NCBI GenBank assembly: GCA_913031435.1
Contig: CAJWFD010000014.1
Span: 1 to 50,525, forward strand
From: an uncultured Cryomorphaceae bacterium
GTDB lineage: Bacteria > Bacteroidota > Bacteroidia > Flavobacteriales > Schleiferiaceae
Direction of reading: 5' to 3'
DNA: 50,525 nucleotides
Shown one piece after another: positions 41,580 to 49,928 of the stretch. The notes beneath the pieces are model-generated. The model did no database searches and was not told the DNA's origin. It saw nothing but the letters and a program-made list of their open reading frames with translations. The position numbers and the translations under genes were made by a program. Position 1 is the first letter of the stretch. Every line of letters starts with the position of its first letter.

Positions 41580-43481
41580 ATGAAGAAAGTATTATTCCTA
41601 CTATGTCTATGTACCTTTGGTTTGAAAGCGCAGAATACCTCCTTTACATCAAGAAAGGTAAAGGCTGAATATGTTGGACAGTTTGATCCAAAATCTACTC
41701 AGAATGAGGTCATTTCGTTCATGTATCCCACCAGTGCACCTATTCCTGGAGGAACTTCTTATAAAAGCTTCCTACTAGAGCAGAAAATCAATCAGGATTA
41801 TAGATCGTTTCCAACACAGAGCATCCAGAATAAGTCGACCACAGCTTCTAAACCAAGTACTGGTTTTGGCACTTCTTTGTATAGGCTTACTCCACAAGGA
41901 AATCCTTATGACTTCTCCGGAGGAATTCCCAACGACAACGCGATGGCCATCAGTAAGGGAAGGATTTTATGCGCTGCTGTAAATTCTGTTTTTTGGGCCT
42001 TAGATCTTAATACTAATGAGCTATTAATGCCTGGGCCAATTGGTATTTCAAGTTTACAGCAAATGGCTGGAGGTACCAGTTTTGAGAACTTTTATGACCC
42101 AAAGCTCATCTATGACCCCACTATAGATAGATTCATATTGGTATTTTTAAAAGATAACGATGCTGCTAACAGCAGAATCATTGTTTGTTTCAGTACGACC
42201 AACGATCCGTCAGAACCTTGGAATATTTACCGATTAGATGGTAACCCCTTAAAAAACAATAGATGGACAGATTTCCCAGCGATTGCGCTGAGCGAAAAAG
42301 GGTTAGTGATCACTGCTAACCTTATCATCCCTAATGTGAGCTGGCAAGTAGGTTTTGATGGATCAGTAATTTGGCATTTAGATAAAAATGCTGGCTTTGC
42401 CGGTAGTGATATCAATGCCTCAGTATACACCCAAATTTCGCACGACGGTAAATTTACAAGGAACCTACACCCAGTAAGGGGTCATAATAACATCAGTGAC
42501 CAGCTGCAGTTTATTTCCAACAGGAATTTTGATTTACAAAACGATACTATTTTCTTAATATCGTTGGAAGAAGGTGTTAGTGACACCACCATCAATACCG
42601 CAGCGTTAATAAGCAACATTCCCTATGGAGTACCACCTAACGGAAAGCAAGGCGATACAGACACCACAGATGCTACAAAGGGGCTTCAAACTAATGATGG
42701 AAGAGTATTAGGTGCTATTCAAAAGGACGATTGGATTCAATTTGTAAGTACTACGGCTCATGGAGCTAATTCGAATTCCGCAATTTATCATGGTTACATT
42801 TCTAATGCACAAAGTTTAAACCCAACGGTTACGGCACGTATTCTATCCCATCCTACGAGAGACTATGGGTATCCAAATCTAGCATGGTCTGGTGTTCATG
42901 CCAACCAAATACAAACACTGATTGGCTTCAATTTTACCTCTATCGATGGCCACCCTGGAGTCGCAGCAGTACAACTAGGAAACGATACTACATTTTCGGA
43001 TGTACTTGATTTAAAACTAGGTACAACATATGTGGATCGTCATAGTGACAGTTACGAACGCTGGGGAGACTACTTTAGCATTCAAAATATGTTTGATCAA
43101 GGAGGTCAGTTAATACCATCAGAAGTATGGATGGCAGGATTTTATGGAGATGGACCACAGCAAAACCGTACCTATATCGCACAGGTATTTGGAAATGATA
43201 CGATTGTAGCGCCATACCCTGATGGGGGCCGAGTGTATCCAAACCCGAGCCTAGAGGGCAATAACGTGACTGTCGAGTTTAATTTAGAAGATGATCAAGA
43301 GGTTCAGGCCCAACTCTTCTTCGAAAATGGACAGTATATTCAAAACCTAGCAAGCAGATTAATGCCTAAGGGACCCGCTGAGATATACATTGACCTCACA
43401 GGTCTATCTCAAGGTACATACATCATACGAATTCAAGGATCCAAAGGATTCAATAAGGTGGAGAAAATCGTGAAAATATAG
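41580..43481 (+). CDS. Secreted protein with type IX secretion C-terminal sorting domain
   Basis: A 633-residue secreted protein. The signal peptide is MKKVLFLLCLCTFGLKAQ and the last 85 residues form a type A T9SS sorting domain, starting with GRVYPNPS near 551-557 and ending GTYIIRIQGSKGFNKVEKIV, typical of cargo released or anchored on the surface. The middle resembles a large beta-rich module with repeated GN.. and FxxTxND phrases; no catalytic motif could be named. Its ATG directly follows the stop of the carboxylase gene with no gap. Function unknown, but export by T9SS is well supported. Confidence 0.88.
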   Translation: MKKVLFLLCLCTFGLKAQNTSFTSRKVKAEYVGQFDPKSTQNEVISFMYPTSAPIPGGTSYKSFLLEQKINQDYRSFPTQSIQNKSTTASKPSTGFGTSLYRLTPQGNPYDFSGGIPNDNAMAISKGRILCAAVNSVFWALDLNTNELLMPGPIGISSLQQMAGGTSFENFYDPKLIYDPTIDRFILVFLKDNDAANSRIIVCFSTTNDPSEPWNIYRLDGNPLKNNRWTDFPAIALSEKGLVITANLIIPNVSWQVGFDGSVIWHLDKNAGFAGSDINASVYTQISHDGKFTRNLHPVRGHNNISDQLQFISNRNFDLQNDTIFLISLEEGVSDTTINTAALISNIPYGVPPNGKQGDTDTTDATKGLQTNDGRVLGAIQKDDWIQFVSTTAHGANSNSAIYHGYISNAQSLNPTVTARILSHPTRDYGYPNLAWSGVHANQIQTLIGFNFTSIDGHPGVAAVQLGNDTTFSDVLDLKLGTTYVDRHSDSYERWGDYFSIQNMFDQGGQLIPSEVWMAGFYGDGPQQNRTYIAQVFGNDTIVAPYPDGGRVYPNPSLEGNNVTVEFNLEDDQEVQAQLFFENGQYIQNLASRLMPKGPAEIYIDLTGLSQGTYIIRIQGSKGFNKVEKIVKI

Positions 43482-43581
43482 TAGCATTTAGCTGATTATT
43501 ACGCTCAAATAAACGCCTATAAGCCTGATACAAAGTGATTTAATTTTTTAGGGTTATCTTTATACCCCAATAAATAAATCT

Positions 43582-43695
43582 ATGTTTAATAAATTAAAAG
43601 CAGCACCAAAGCCTGTTTCCGTTATAGAAGGCCTACCTCAGGTTGAACCAGGGGCAACCTCCGGAGACACTTGGTTAGAAGAACTATTCAATTAA
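43582..43695 (+). CDS. Candidate 37-residue small protein
   Basis: An ATG-to-TAA ORF of 38 codons between the T9SS gene and a terminator. It starts MFNKLKAAPKPVSVIEG, has a Pro/Glu-rich middle (LPQVEPGATSGDTW) and ends in an acidic, amphipathic LEELFN. No cysteine and no membrane segment are present. The ORF follows an A/T-rich stretch (AATAAATAAATCT) suitable for translation start in Bacteroidota, and its stop lies five bases before the hairpin at 43701-43724. A weak -7 match, TATCTTTA, lies at 43555-43562. It could be a real small protein, a RiPP-like precursor, or a chance ORF in an untranslated region. Confidence 0.4.
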   Translation: MFNKLKAAPKPVSVIEGLPQVEPGATSGDTWLEELFN

Positions 43696-43700
43696 TAGTC

Positions 43701-43728
43701 AAGCCCCTTAATAAAAAGGGGCTTTTTT
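43701..43728 (+). terminator. Intrinsic terminator, plus strand
   Basis: AAGCCCC pairs with GGGGCTT around a ten-base loop and is followed by TTTTTT. It ends the plus-strand transcript from the T9SS gene or the small ORF. Its right arm is shared with the hairpin at 43716-43737, so only one of the two can form at a time. Confidence 0.85.
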
Positions 43729-43737
43729 ATGCCCCTT
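43710..43737 (-). terminator. Intrinsic terminator, minus strand, overlapping the other
   Basis: On the minus strand AAGGGGC (43731-43737) pairs with GCCCCTT (43716-43722) around an eight-base loop, followed by TTTATT. It starts inside the last codons of the symporter gene and would end that transcript. Confidence 0.75.
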
Positions 43738-45094
43738 TCTTTCTTGATAAAAAGCTCATACCGTAGACCATTGCTGAAGTTCCTATACTTACGAATGCAA
43801 TACTAGGATCAATTTTACCCGCCGTCTTCATCATCCACACACTCACTCCTAAGCTTACTATAGTCATTATGATCAGTGCTCGGACCACACTTCTATTGTC
43901 TCTTTTTCCAGCCCAGTCAAAGAAAATTACTGGAGCAATGCCTATTCCCAGCGCCTTAAAGGTTACTACTATATCTTCAATTCTCTCAAAAAAGAAAGCA
44001 ATAAGTAAAGCGAAAAGCCCTACACCTACAAGAGCCAATCGTATTCTTTGGATACCACTTTTGGCACTTTCATTTTTCCTAGGGAATAGATCATTCGTCA
44101 CATTAAGACTCAATAAAAACAGATAGGTATCTGAAGTGGAGAGAATCGCTGCGAAAAAAGCAATCAATACAAAAACCTGAAATTCTGGAGGAACAAGCTC
44201 CGTAAAGGTTCTTAGTACCATCATTTCTGCATGTTCGTTTTGAATCGCGCCAGAGATTGGGAAAGAAGAACGCGCAATCAAGCCTACATAGGTTAAGGCG
44301 ACGGTGAGTAATATATTAATAGAGGCACCTACTGCGAAACTATTACGAACGACCTTCTCGCTCTTCATGGCGAAAACTTTCTGCCAATAATCTTGAGTGG
44401 CAAAAGGCGTTAATAACCCCAATAGTAAAAATGCAATGATATTTACTGGTCCTGCATTGAACGGTTCATACATCTCCGCAGGGACTTCACCCCCTTGCTT
44501 GAGTGTCATCGTCACAAGAATAAGTACTAAGAAAATAACTAAAAATTGAAAAATATCAGTCTTAACTACGGAACCAAACCCACCCACTAATAAATAAGTT
44601 AAAACGGTCACTAGCATTCCAAGCTTTGCCCAATTCACCGGGACACCGCCTAATTCATTTAATAAGTTAGACCCTACGAGGAGTTGTGTACTCAGCAGCC
44701 CAACATACCAGACGAATATCACTCCAATGACCCACCGGGCGGTCTTTCTACCATAACGGAATACGAAGTAATCTGTAAGTGTAAAAAAATGATGCTCTAT
44801 AGAAAGTCTATACAACTTTAACGCAAAGGGTATAAACAACAGGAAGCCAAGTGTATAGCCTATGAAAATCCATGCTGCGCTTACGCCGTATATATATACA
44901 AAACTGGTATACACCATAAGAGTTACCGCACTGACGAATGTACCGCTCAGTGTCATTAACGAAGGAAAGAAACCCATGTTACGGCCTCCTAAAGCAAAGT
45001 CATCTACTGATTTAGTTGAAGTCATGCGACCCAATAAAATTCCGATAAGAGTGAATCCGATTAGTACTCCCCAAAGGAGTGTAGAACTGATCAT
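43727..45094 (-). CDS. Sodium:solute symporter (SSS family)
   Basis: A 455-residue inner-membrane transporter with about 12-13 hydrophobic segments, in line with the SSS family. The opening IGILLGRMTSTKSVDDFALG and GGRNMGFFPSLMTLSGTFVS match the conserved first two helices (the DF-GGR pattern). GGFGSVVKTDIFQFLVIF and FFAAILSTSDTYLFLLSLNV fit the Na+ and substrate helices. The substrate is unknown. It is a single gene, converging on the small ORF and terminator, with a 160-base upstream gap in which I saw no clear promoter. Confidence 0.9.
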   Translation of the reverse strand: MISSTLLWGVLIGFTLIGILLGRMTSTKSVDDFALGGRNMGFFPSLMTLSGTFVSAVTLMVYTSFVYIYGVSAAWIFIGYTLGFLLFIPFALKLYRLSIEHHFFTLTDYFVFRYGRKTARWVIGVIFVWYVGLLSTQLLVGSNLLNELGGVPVNWAKLGMLVTVLTYLLVGGFGSVVKTDIFQFLVIFLVLILVTMTLKQGGEVPAEMYEPFNAGPVNIIAFLLLGLLTPFATQDYWQKVFAMKSEKVVRNSFAVGASINILLTVALTYVGLIARSSFPISGAIQNEHAEMMVLRTFTELVPPEFQVFVLIAFFAAILSTSDTYLFLLSLNVTNDLFPRKNESAKSGIQRIRLALVGVGLFALLIAFFFERIEDIVVTFKALGIGIAPVIFFDWAGKRDNRSVVRALIIMTIVSLGVSVWMMKTAGKIDPSIAFVSIGTSAMVYGMSFLSRKKGA

Positions 45095-45254
45095 AGCGAT
45101 GGTTTATATGCAAACAATCTAAGCAGAATATATTAGAATCATAAAATGATTCTATCGCGATTTTTGTAAAAAACCTCAATCAACGTAATTAAGGATAATG
45201 ACCATCTGCATTAAGTAACCATCACATGATTCGATGATTATATCTGAGTACTGG

Positions 45255-46103
45255 CTATTTTAGGATGAAGTTTAACAGCACCCTGTCCCATTCTTCATTG
45301 CCGATGTCCCATCTCAATCCATGACCTGCAGAAGGATATATGGCCTCTTCAAAGTAACTACCTTCATGAGACCTCATGGCTGATGCAGCATCATTAAAAG
45401 GAGCCGTAGCATCCAGCTCACCGTGCATCCATAAAAGTTCGGCAGGATAGTTAGACATGTCCACTGCCAAGTCGAATTCGAAAATAGTGAGCATAGAAGA
45501 GGGTAAACTCAAGCCGGTTGAGCTTTGCATGATGATCGCGGAAGAGCTCTGGGGAACTTCCATGATTAGTTTTTCAATCGGAATAAGAGATCCACCAGCA
45601 GCTGCGGGTCCTGCCGTTAAAGAACCTATAGAATTCGCAAATACGATCAACCTATCACTCTCTAAACCCTGATCCTTTAGCCAGCTCATTACAGATTCAT
45701 AGTCACTTGCTAAAGAGGTTTCATCCGTGGATGTTCCAGTGCTTTTACCATATCCTCTGTAATCATACATCATAACACCATAGCGGTGCTGCTCGCCAAG
45801 ATTTGCTATGTGTGCGATCGTACTCCAATAACTATCCATGGAAGGAACGTTTCCATGCAGAAATAGAATAATCGTGTCCGATTCTATTTGGCTATAATCT
45901 CCGATGTATAAAATTTCTATGGTGTCCTGGTCTGAGAACGTCTGTAGTCTGTGGATTTTAGACTCATCCACGTGGTCTATAGCGTCCAGAGAAGCGTTCG
46001 TAAAGTTGTATTCACCTGGACCTCCATAAAGCATTACTGCACTGATATCCAAACATGAAGTCAGCAGGGATAAAGACGCCAGTATTAAAATCTTCTTCAT
46101 CAT
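45255..46103 (-). CDS. Alpha/beta hydrolase lipoprotein
   Basis: A 282-residue alpha/beta hydrolase. MMKKILILASLSLLTSC is a lipoprotein signal with cysteine 17. The core has IILFLHGNVPSMDSYWS, the DYRGYGKSTGTS segment, and the nucleophile region VFANSIGSLTAG, where the usual first glycine of GxSxG is alanine. LLWMHGELDATAPF carries the Asp and SAGHGLRW the His, so the triad looks complete. It is probably an anchored periplasmic or outer-membrane esterase-like enzyme; the substrate is unknown. It lies seven bases after another lipoprotein gene. Confidence 0.85.
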   Translation of the reverse strand: MMKKILILASLSLLTSCLDISAVMLYGGPGEYNFTNASLDAIDHVDESKIHRLQTFSDQDTIEILYIGDYSQIESDTIILFLHGNVPSMDSYWSTIAHIANLGEQHRYGVMMYDYRGYGKSTGTSTDETSLASDYESVMSWLKDQGLESDRLIVFANSIGSLTAGPAAAGGSLIPIEKLIMEVPQSSSAIIMQSSTGLSLPSSMLTIFEFDLAVDMSNYPAELLWMHGELDATAPFNDAASAMRSHEGSYFEEAIYPSAGHGLRWDIGNEEWDRVLLNFILK

Positions 46104-46110
46104 TCGTTTC

Positions 46111-46755
46111 TTAAAAATTCAAAGCTGCTCCCCAGTACCATCCCTTTCCGCCTAAGCCATTCGTAGAAGGTATATAGGCTTGCGGTATGTGCATTTCACG
46201 AGTTGGATTCAAAAGCTTGTATTCTGCCTGTAATTCTATCCATTTGTACCTAAACCTGTAGCCTGCACCAAACGATGGGGATAAAATTCGACCTTTATTA
46301 TAATCAGATAAAAACCAAGTAGGATCCACCCATGTGTTAGCACTTATGTTTAAAATATGTGGCCCAATTTTCCAATAGGCATTCACACCTGTCTCTGGGT
46401 ATAGTCTAAAAGCACCATCTCGAGAACTAATAAATGAATTTGCACCATAGCTCCAAGAAACTCCGGGAATCATGATATTAGGTGCAATAATTTTTTTTAC
46501 TACGCCTCCATCCAATTGTATTGTACCTAAATATAGGCTTGTAAGTTGTGCTCCAGCATAGAAGGTCTTTACGTCTGATAGCCCTTTAGCGAAGTATATC
46601 CCTACTAAAGGCAACGATCCGTCATTCACTCTCGGTCTTCCCAGGGTTACGCCTATTTGTGTAACTCCTTTTTCTAATGGCGCTACGACTCTGGTGGGTG
46701 CACAAGATGCGAATAGAGCGGAAATTAATACCCAAAAAAGAATTCTCAATTTCAT
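46111..46755 (-). CDS. Lipoprotein of unknown function, beta-rich
   Basis: About 214 residues from the ATG at 46755, giving signal MKLRILFWVLISALFASC. The in-frame ATG at 46803 would add 16 residues and lose the standard lipoprotein start. Mature sequence CAPTRVVAPLEKGVTQIGVT is followed by strand-rich segments with many aromatic residues (YGANSFISSRDGAFRLYPET, KGWYWGAALNF at the end). The pattern and terminal phenylalanine suggest a small outer-membrane barrel-like protein, although a lipoprotein signal on such a protein is unusual. It is followed by the hydrolase gene after seven bases. Function unknown. Confidence 0.7.
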   Translation of the reverse strand: MKLRILFWVLISALFASCAPTRVVAPLEKGVTQIGVTLGRPRVNDGSLPLVGIYFAKGLSDVKTFYAGAQLTSLYLGTIQLDGGVVKKIIAPNIMIPGVSWSYGANSFISSRDGAFRLYPETGVNAYWKIGPHILNISANTWVDPTWFLSDYNKGRILSPSFGAGYRFRYKWIELQAEYKLLNPTREMHIPQAYIPSTNGLGGKGWYWGAALNF

Positions 46756-46825
46756 AGTGAATAACTCATTAACAAAATCTATCATCGAATAGACTTCGAA
46801 CATAAAATCATGGACATTTTAATCC

Positions 46826-46833
46826 TAGATTTG
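46826..46833 (+). promoter_or_regulatory. Candidate -7 promoter element for trxB
   Basis: TAGATTTG matches TAnnTTTG exactly and lies 22 bases before the trxB ATG. It sits in the gap between trxB and the divergent lipoprotein gene. Confidence 0.45.
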
Positions 46834-46855
46834 AGCTCTTTAATATAGCACAACA

Positions 46856-47797
46856 ATGGAACAACACGAATGTATTATAATAGGTTCAGGACCGGCAGGA
46901 TATACTGCTGCAATCTATGCCGCAAGAGCTGATTTAAAGCCCGTAATGTACATGGGACTTCAACCAGGTGGTCAGCTAACTACAACAACTGAAGTAGATA
47001 ATTTCCCAGGATACGCTAACGGTGTAGACGGAAATGCAATGATGGAAGATTTGAAAAATCAAGCCGAGCGCTTTGATACTCAAATTAGATTTGGACTGGT
47101 CACAAAGACTGAACTCAGTAAAGAAGTTGGCGGATGGCATACTCTAACGATTGATGAGACAACCCAGGTTCAGGCGAAAACAGTCATCATATCAACAGGT
47201 GCATCCGCAAAGTACCTAGGACTTCCTGCCGAGGAAAAGTTTATGGGCTTTGGCGTTAGTGCTTGTGCTGTATGTGATGGATTCTTCTTTAAGGGTCAGG
47301 AAGTAGTGGTCGTAGGGGCTGGTGATACCGCCGCAGAAGAAGCTACCTACCTTGCAAAGCTATGTCCAAAAGTGACTATGCTCATTCGTCGAGGAGAAAT
47401 GCGCGCATCGAAAGCCATGCAAAACAGGGTCTTCGCTACAAAAAACATTGAAGTACTGTGGAATACAGAAACAGTGGATCTTGTAGGAAACGATAAAGGA
47501 CTTACAGGTGTTCTGGTAAAGAATAATCAAACGGATGAGGAGAAGGAAATTCCTGCAACAGGATTCTTTGTTGCCATAGGTCATAATCCAAATACCGATA
47601 TTTTTAAAGGTCAGATTGATATGGACGAAACGGGATATATCATCACCAAGCATGATTCTACTGCAACAAATTATCCAGGAGTCTTCTGTTCAGGAGATGC
47701 TCAAGATAAAATCTTTCGTCAAGCAGTAACTGCTGCTGGAACGGGTTGTATGGCGGCCCTTGAAAGTGAGAGATACTTAGCTGCATTAGAAGACTAG
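46856..47797 (+). CDS. trxB: Thioredoxin-disulfide reductase
   Basis: A 313-residue FAD/NADPH enzyme that reduces thioredoxin. FAD-binding IIGSGPAGYTAAIYAARAD is at the N-terminus, followed by GGQLTTTTEVDNFPGY. The redox-active CAVCDG (the CxxC) follows GFGVSA. NADPH-binding is GAGDTAAEEATYLAKLC, and the C-terminal GVFCSGDAQDKIFRQAVTA and GTGCMAALESERYL complete the FAD site. Length is normal. It has its own promoter match and terminator (47821-47854). Confidence 0.96.
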   Translation: MEQHECIIIGSGPAGYTAAIYAARADLKPVMYMGLQPGGQLTTTTEVDNFPGYANGVDGNAMMEDLKNQAERFDTQIRFGLVTKTELSKEVGGWHTLTIDETTQVQAKTVIISTGASAKYLGLPAEEKFMGFGVSACAVCDGFFFKGQEVVVVGAGDTAAEEATYLAKLCPKVTMLIRRGEMRASKAMQNRVFATKNIEVLWNTETVDLVGNDKGLTGVLVKNNQTDEEKEIPATGFFVAIGHNPNTDIFKGQIDMDETGYIITKHDSTATNYPGVFCSGDAQDKIFRQAVTAAGTGCMAALESERYLAALED

Positions 47798-47820
47798 ATA
47801 TCAAAAATTACGAGCTATAT

Positions 47821-47854
47821 ATCCCCTAGAGCACTCGCTTTAGGGGATTTTTTA
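47821..47854 (+). terminator. Intrinsic terminator after trxB
   Basis: ATCCCCTA (47821-47828) pairs with TAGGGGAT (47841-47848); the inner AGC/GCT extends the stem to about 12 pairs with a four-base loop. A T run follows. It lies 23 bases after the trxB stop and just before the converging GT39-like gene's stop. Confidence 0.88.
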
Positions 47855-47855
47855 T

Positions 47856-49268
47856 TTATTCGTGTAAAGGAATCCAAAGTTGAGAAGGAACCCAATTCTT
47901 CTCTAAAGTTAAGAACGACTGTTGCTTTACTCCTATCGCGAAACGACTAGGCAGCTGTGTAGCTTCGCCTAAACCAATACGTTCTACCTGTATACCGTTT
48001 TCATAGTTATATTGAATCCAGTGGTATCCTATGGGCACTAAAGATAAATCTGTTTGCAGAGCTCCATCATGTAGGGTCCATTCGATCCCACTCAGATCGT
48101 AAACCTCTTGTTCTATTTTATGAAAAGGTGTATGATTCACCTTAGTTCCCATACCCATTCTGTTGTAGATCAAAACGCGTATGGATTGAAAAGGATAAGT
48201 TGCTAGTTGGTATTGGCTTCTTCTGATCCCTGGGTGGACTAAAGAATATGATTCCTTCCCAGTATAAAACTCATAAAGGGCAGCATCCTGATAAGAATCT
48301 AGAAATATTACATAGTCTAATTCATTTATAGATCGTATCTCTTTTCTGAAATGTTCTGCTATACCTATACGTTCAGAAATCCCTGGTATAAAAATCAATA
48401 GGTGAATCACCGCTAAAGAAATACCAAATACGCGCCATTTTGGATGAACAACTCTAGGTAACTCTGGAATAATCCAAACTAAGACCAGCATCCAATGCAG
48501 CTCCGCACTTCCTTTGAATGCTGACCAACCGAATATTATAGCTGCAAGGAACACTAGGGAGCGTGACCATTTTGGTAAATATTTATAGTTCCATATCAAC
48601 GGGATCCAAAGAATTATAGAAATCGATAGAAATTGGACCGTCTCAAGAATACCTCCACCAGGAATAAATCGATCAGATAAATGGTACCTAAAAGAAGGCC
48701 AATCATTTTGATATTGCCAGACGAAATGAGGCATTAAAACTACTGCACCAAGTGTAATAGCGGCATAAAGCTTCACCTCCTTGCGTTTGGGCCAAAAGCC
48801 TATAGCCAATGCAATAATCAATAAAACACCATGATATTTTGAAAGACCCAGTAGGCCTATGGATAGTCCTAAAATTAGGGTATTCAGCCAATTAGTGTCA
48901 CTATCCCACCTTTTAAAACTGTAGATCAGAAAAAATCCAGCAACAACCATAACGGTGTCAGGTAAAGCCCACCCAAAAAACAAATGAGCTCCAGGAATAC
49001 ATAAACACCACAAAAGATTGTGTTTATCTGATAACAAAACCAGTAGTAATGAAATAACTAGGAAGGGGATTCTAAAAAAAGTATTTGGAGCGATACTCGA
49101 AAACCAGGCCACTAAAGGTGGATGGTCAAAGTATCCCCAAGCCAAGTCTTTAGCCCATGAGATATAATAAGCCTCATCTGCCGAGATGGCCGGAATAAAC
49201 GAATTTACCAGAAGCAGAGCTACTACAAGCAGCCAAGGCCAGATATGTTTACTGAATTCCTTCATCAT
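47856..49268 (-). CDS. GT39-type (PMT/ArnT-like) membrane glycosyltransferase
   Basis: A 470-residue polytopic inner-membrane protein with about ten hydrophobic segments. The first loop reads ISADEAYYISWAKDLAWGYF followed by DHPPLVAWFSS. The D-E pair and the DHPP motif are hallmarks of the ArnT/PMT_2 (GT39/GT83) family, which transfers sugars from polyprenyl phosphate donors to proteins or lipid A. The C-terminal 130 residues form a soluble periplasmic part (YDVIFLDSYQDAALYEFYTG-like segments). Donor and acceptor are unknown. It begins 30 bases after the end of the small membrane protein gene. Confidence 0.86.
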   Translation of the reverse strand: MMKEFSKHIWPWLLVVALLLVNSFIPAISADEAYYISWAKDLAWGYFDHPPLVAWFSSIAPNTFFRIPFLVISLLLVLLSDKHNLLWCLCIPGAHLFFGWALPDTVMVVAGFFLIYSFKRWDSDTNWLNTLILGLSIGLLGLSKYHGVLLIIALAIGFWPKRKEVKLYAAITLGAVVLMPHFVWQYQNDWPSFRYHLSDRFIPGGGILETVQFLSISIILWIPLIWNYKYLPKWSRSLVFLAAIIFGWSAFKGSAELHWMLVLVWIIPELPRVVHPKWRVFGISLAVIHLLIFIPGISERIGIAEHFRKEIRSINELDYVIFLDSYQDAALYEFYTGKESYSLVHPGIRRSQYQLATYPFQSIRVLIYNRMGMGTKVNHTPFHKIEQEVYDLSGIEWTLHDGALQTDLSLVPIGYHWIQYNYENGIQVERIGLGEATQLPSRFAIGVKQQSFLTLEKNWVPSQLWIPLHE

Positions 49269-49298
49269 GGTACAATGTAGGACAAATAGATACTACAC

Positions 49299-49541
49299 TT
49301 ATCCTATGAAAAAACCTTTCGCAATCAGATAAGGCAAAATGATATACAGAGTGATCCCCTTGATAAGAAAAAACAGAAATAAACCGATGGCTACAGGCCA
49401 TCCCACTGCGTTCAATCCTTCCTTCAAACCCTTCTCCCTGAATATTAGCACATACTTGCGCATAAACCCAGGTATCATTGAAAATCTTTTCTTAGCCAAT
49501 TCCTTTCTAATTTTGCCGTTCCCCACATTTAGGAGTTTCAC
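49299..49541 (-). CDS. Small membrane protein of unknown function, directly downstream of rnpB
   Basis: An 80-residue reading from a GTG at 49541 whose bases overlap the predicted 3' end of the RNase P RNA. A shorter start at the ATG at 49478 gives 59 residues beginning MIPGFMRKYVLIFREKG. The C-terminal half holds one or two hydrophobic stretches (WPVAIGLFLFFLIKGITLY and IILPYLIAKGFFIG). No family was recognised. The start is uncertain; the overlap with the RNA gene makes the shorter form more likely. It may be co-expressed with the GT39-like gene downstream. Confidence 0.5.
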   Translation of the reverse strand: MKLLNVGNGKIRKELAKKRFSMIPGFMRKYVLIFREKGLKEGLNAVGWPVAIGLFLFFLIKGITLYIILPYLIAKGFFIG

Positions 49542-49895
49542 ATCTCGCTATAAGCCGGATTCTGTACCCTTACGGGCCCTTATCATTTATCTAGTCCTAA
49601 CCTCGCGATTAGGATCAATCTGCCTACCCCTCGTGCAGTAAACTCTAGACGGGTCGCCTAGCCCCTAAGGAACACGATATACATGACATTTCAGCGCGTG
49701 AGGTTTACCTTGCTACTTTAGTCACCTAAAGCACGGTGAGCTCTTACCCCACCCTTTCACCCTTACCCGAAGGCGGTTTACTCTCTGCTGCACTTGCTGT
49801 CCCTACTTGCGTAAGTCCTTCCTGTTAGGAAGCACACCACCCTATGCTGTCCGGACTTTCCTCTTCTTACGAAGCGATAAGGCGCGATACATGTG
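49539..49895 (-). ncRNA. rnpB: RNase P RNA component (rnpB), bacterial class A
   Basis: On the minus strand the 5' region contains GAGGAAAGTCCGGACAGCAT, the highly conserved start of bacterial RNase P RNA, followed by ACTTACGCAAGTAGGGACAG and GTGCAGCAGAGAGTAAACCG. The 3' end has GGGGTAGGCAGATTGATCCT and then TACAGAATCCGGCTTATAGC, the conserved closing segment. The ends were set where CACAT and TCGC near 49895 can pair with GCGA and ATGTG near 49539 as helix P1. Length is about 357 bases. It is the catalytic RNA that matures tRNA 5' ends. The exact 5' and 3' ends are uncertain by a few bases. Confidence 0.93.
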
Positions 49896-49920
49896 AAAAC
49901 CTAAATGTTAAGAACGGTTA

Positions 49921-49928
49921 CAAATTTA
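49921..49928 (-). promoter_or_regulatory. Candidate -7 promoter element for rnpB
   Basis: Read on the minus strand the sequence is TAAATTTG, an exact match to TAnnTTTG, about 26 bases upstream of the mature rnpB 5' end. Its first three bases are the stop codon of the Smr-domain gene, so the promoter overlaps the end of that gene. Confidence 0.5.

Noticed and set aside
45955-45985. TCCACGTGGT in the hydrolase gene as a parS site
   Set aside because: It is only a partial CACGTG palindrome. Other CACGTG hits, for example near 2205 and 23200, are equally incomplete and lie inside coding sequence, so no parS site is called.
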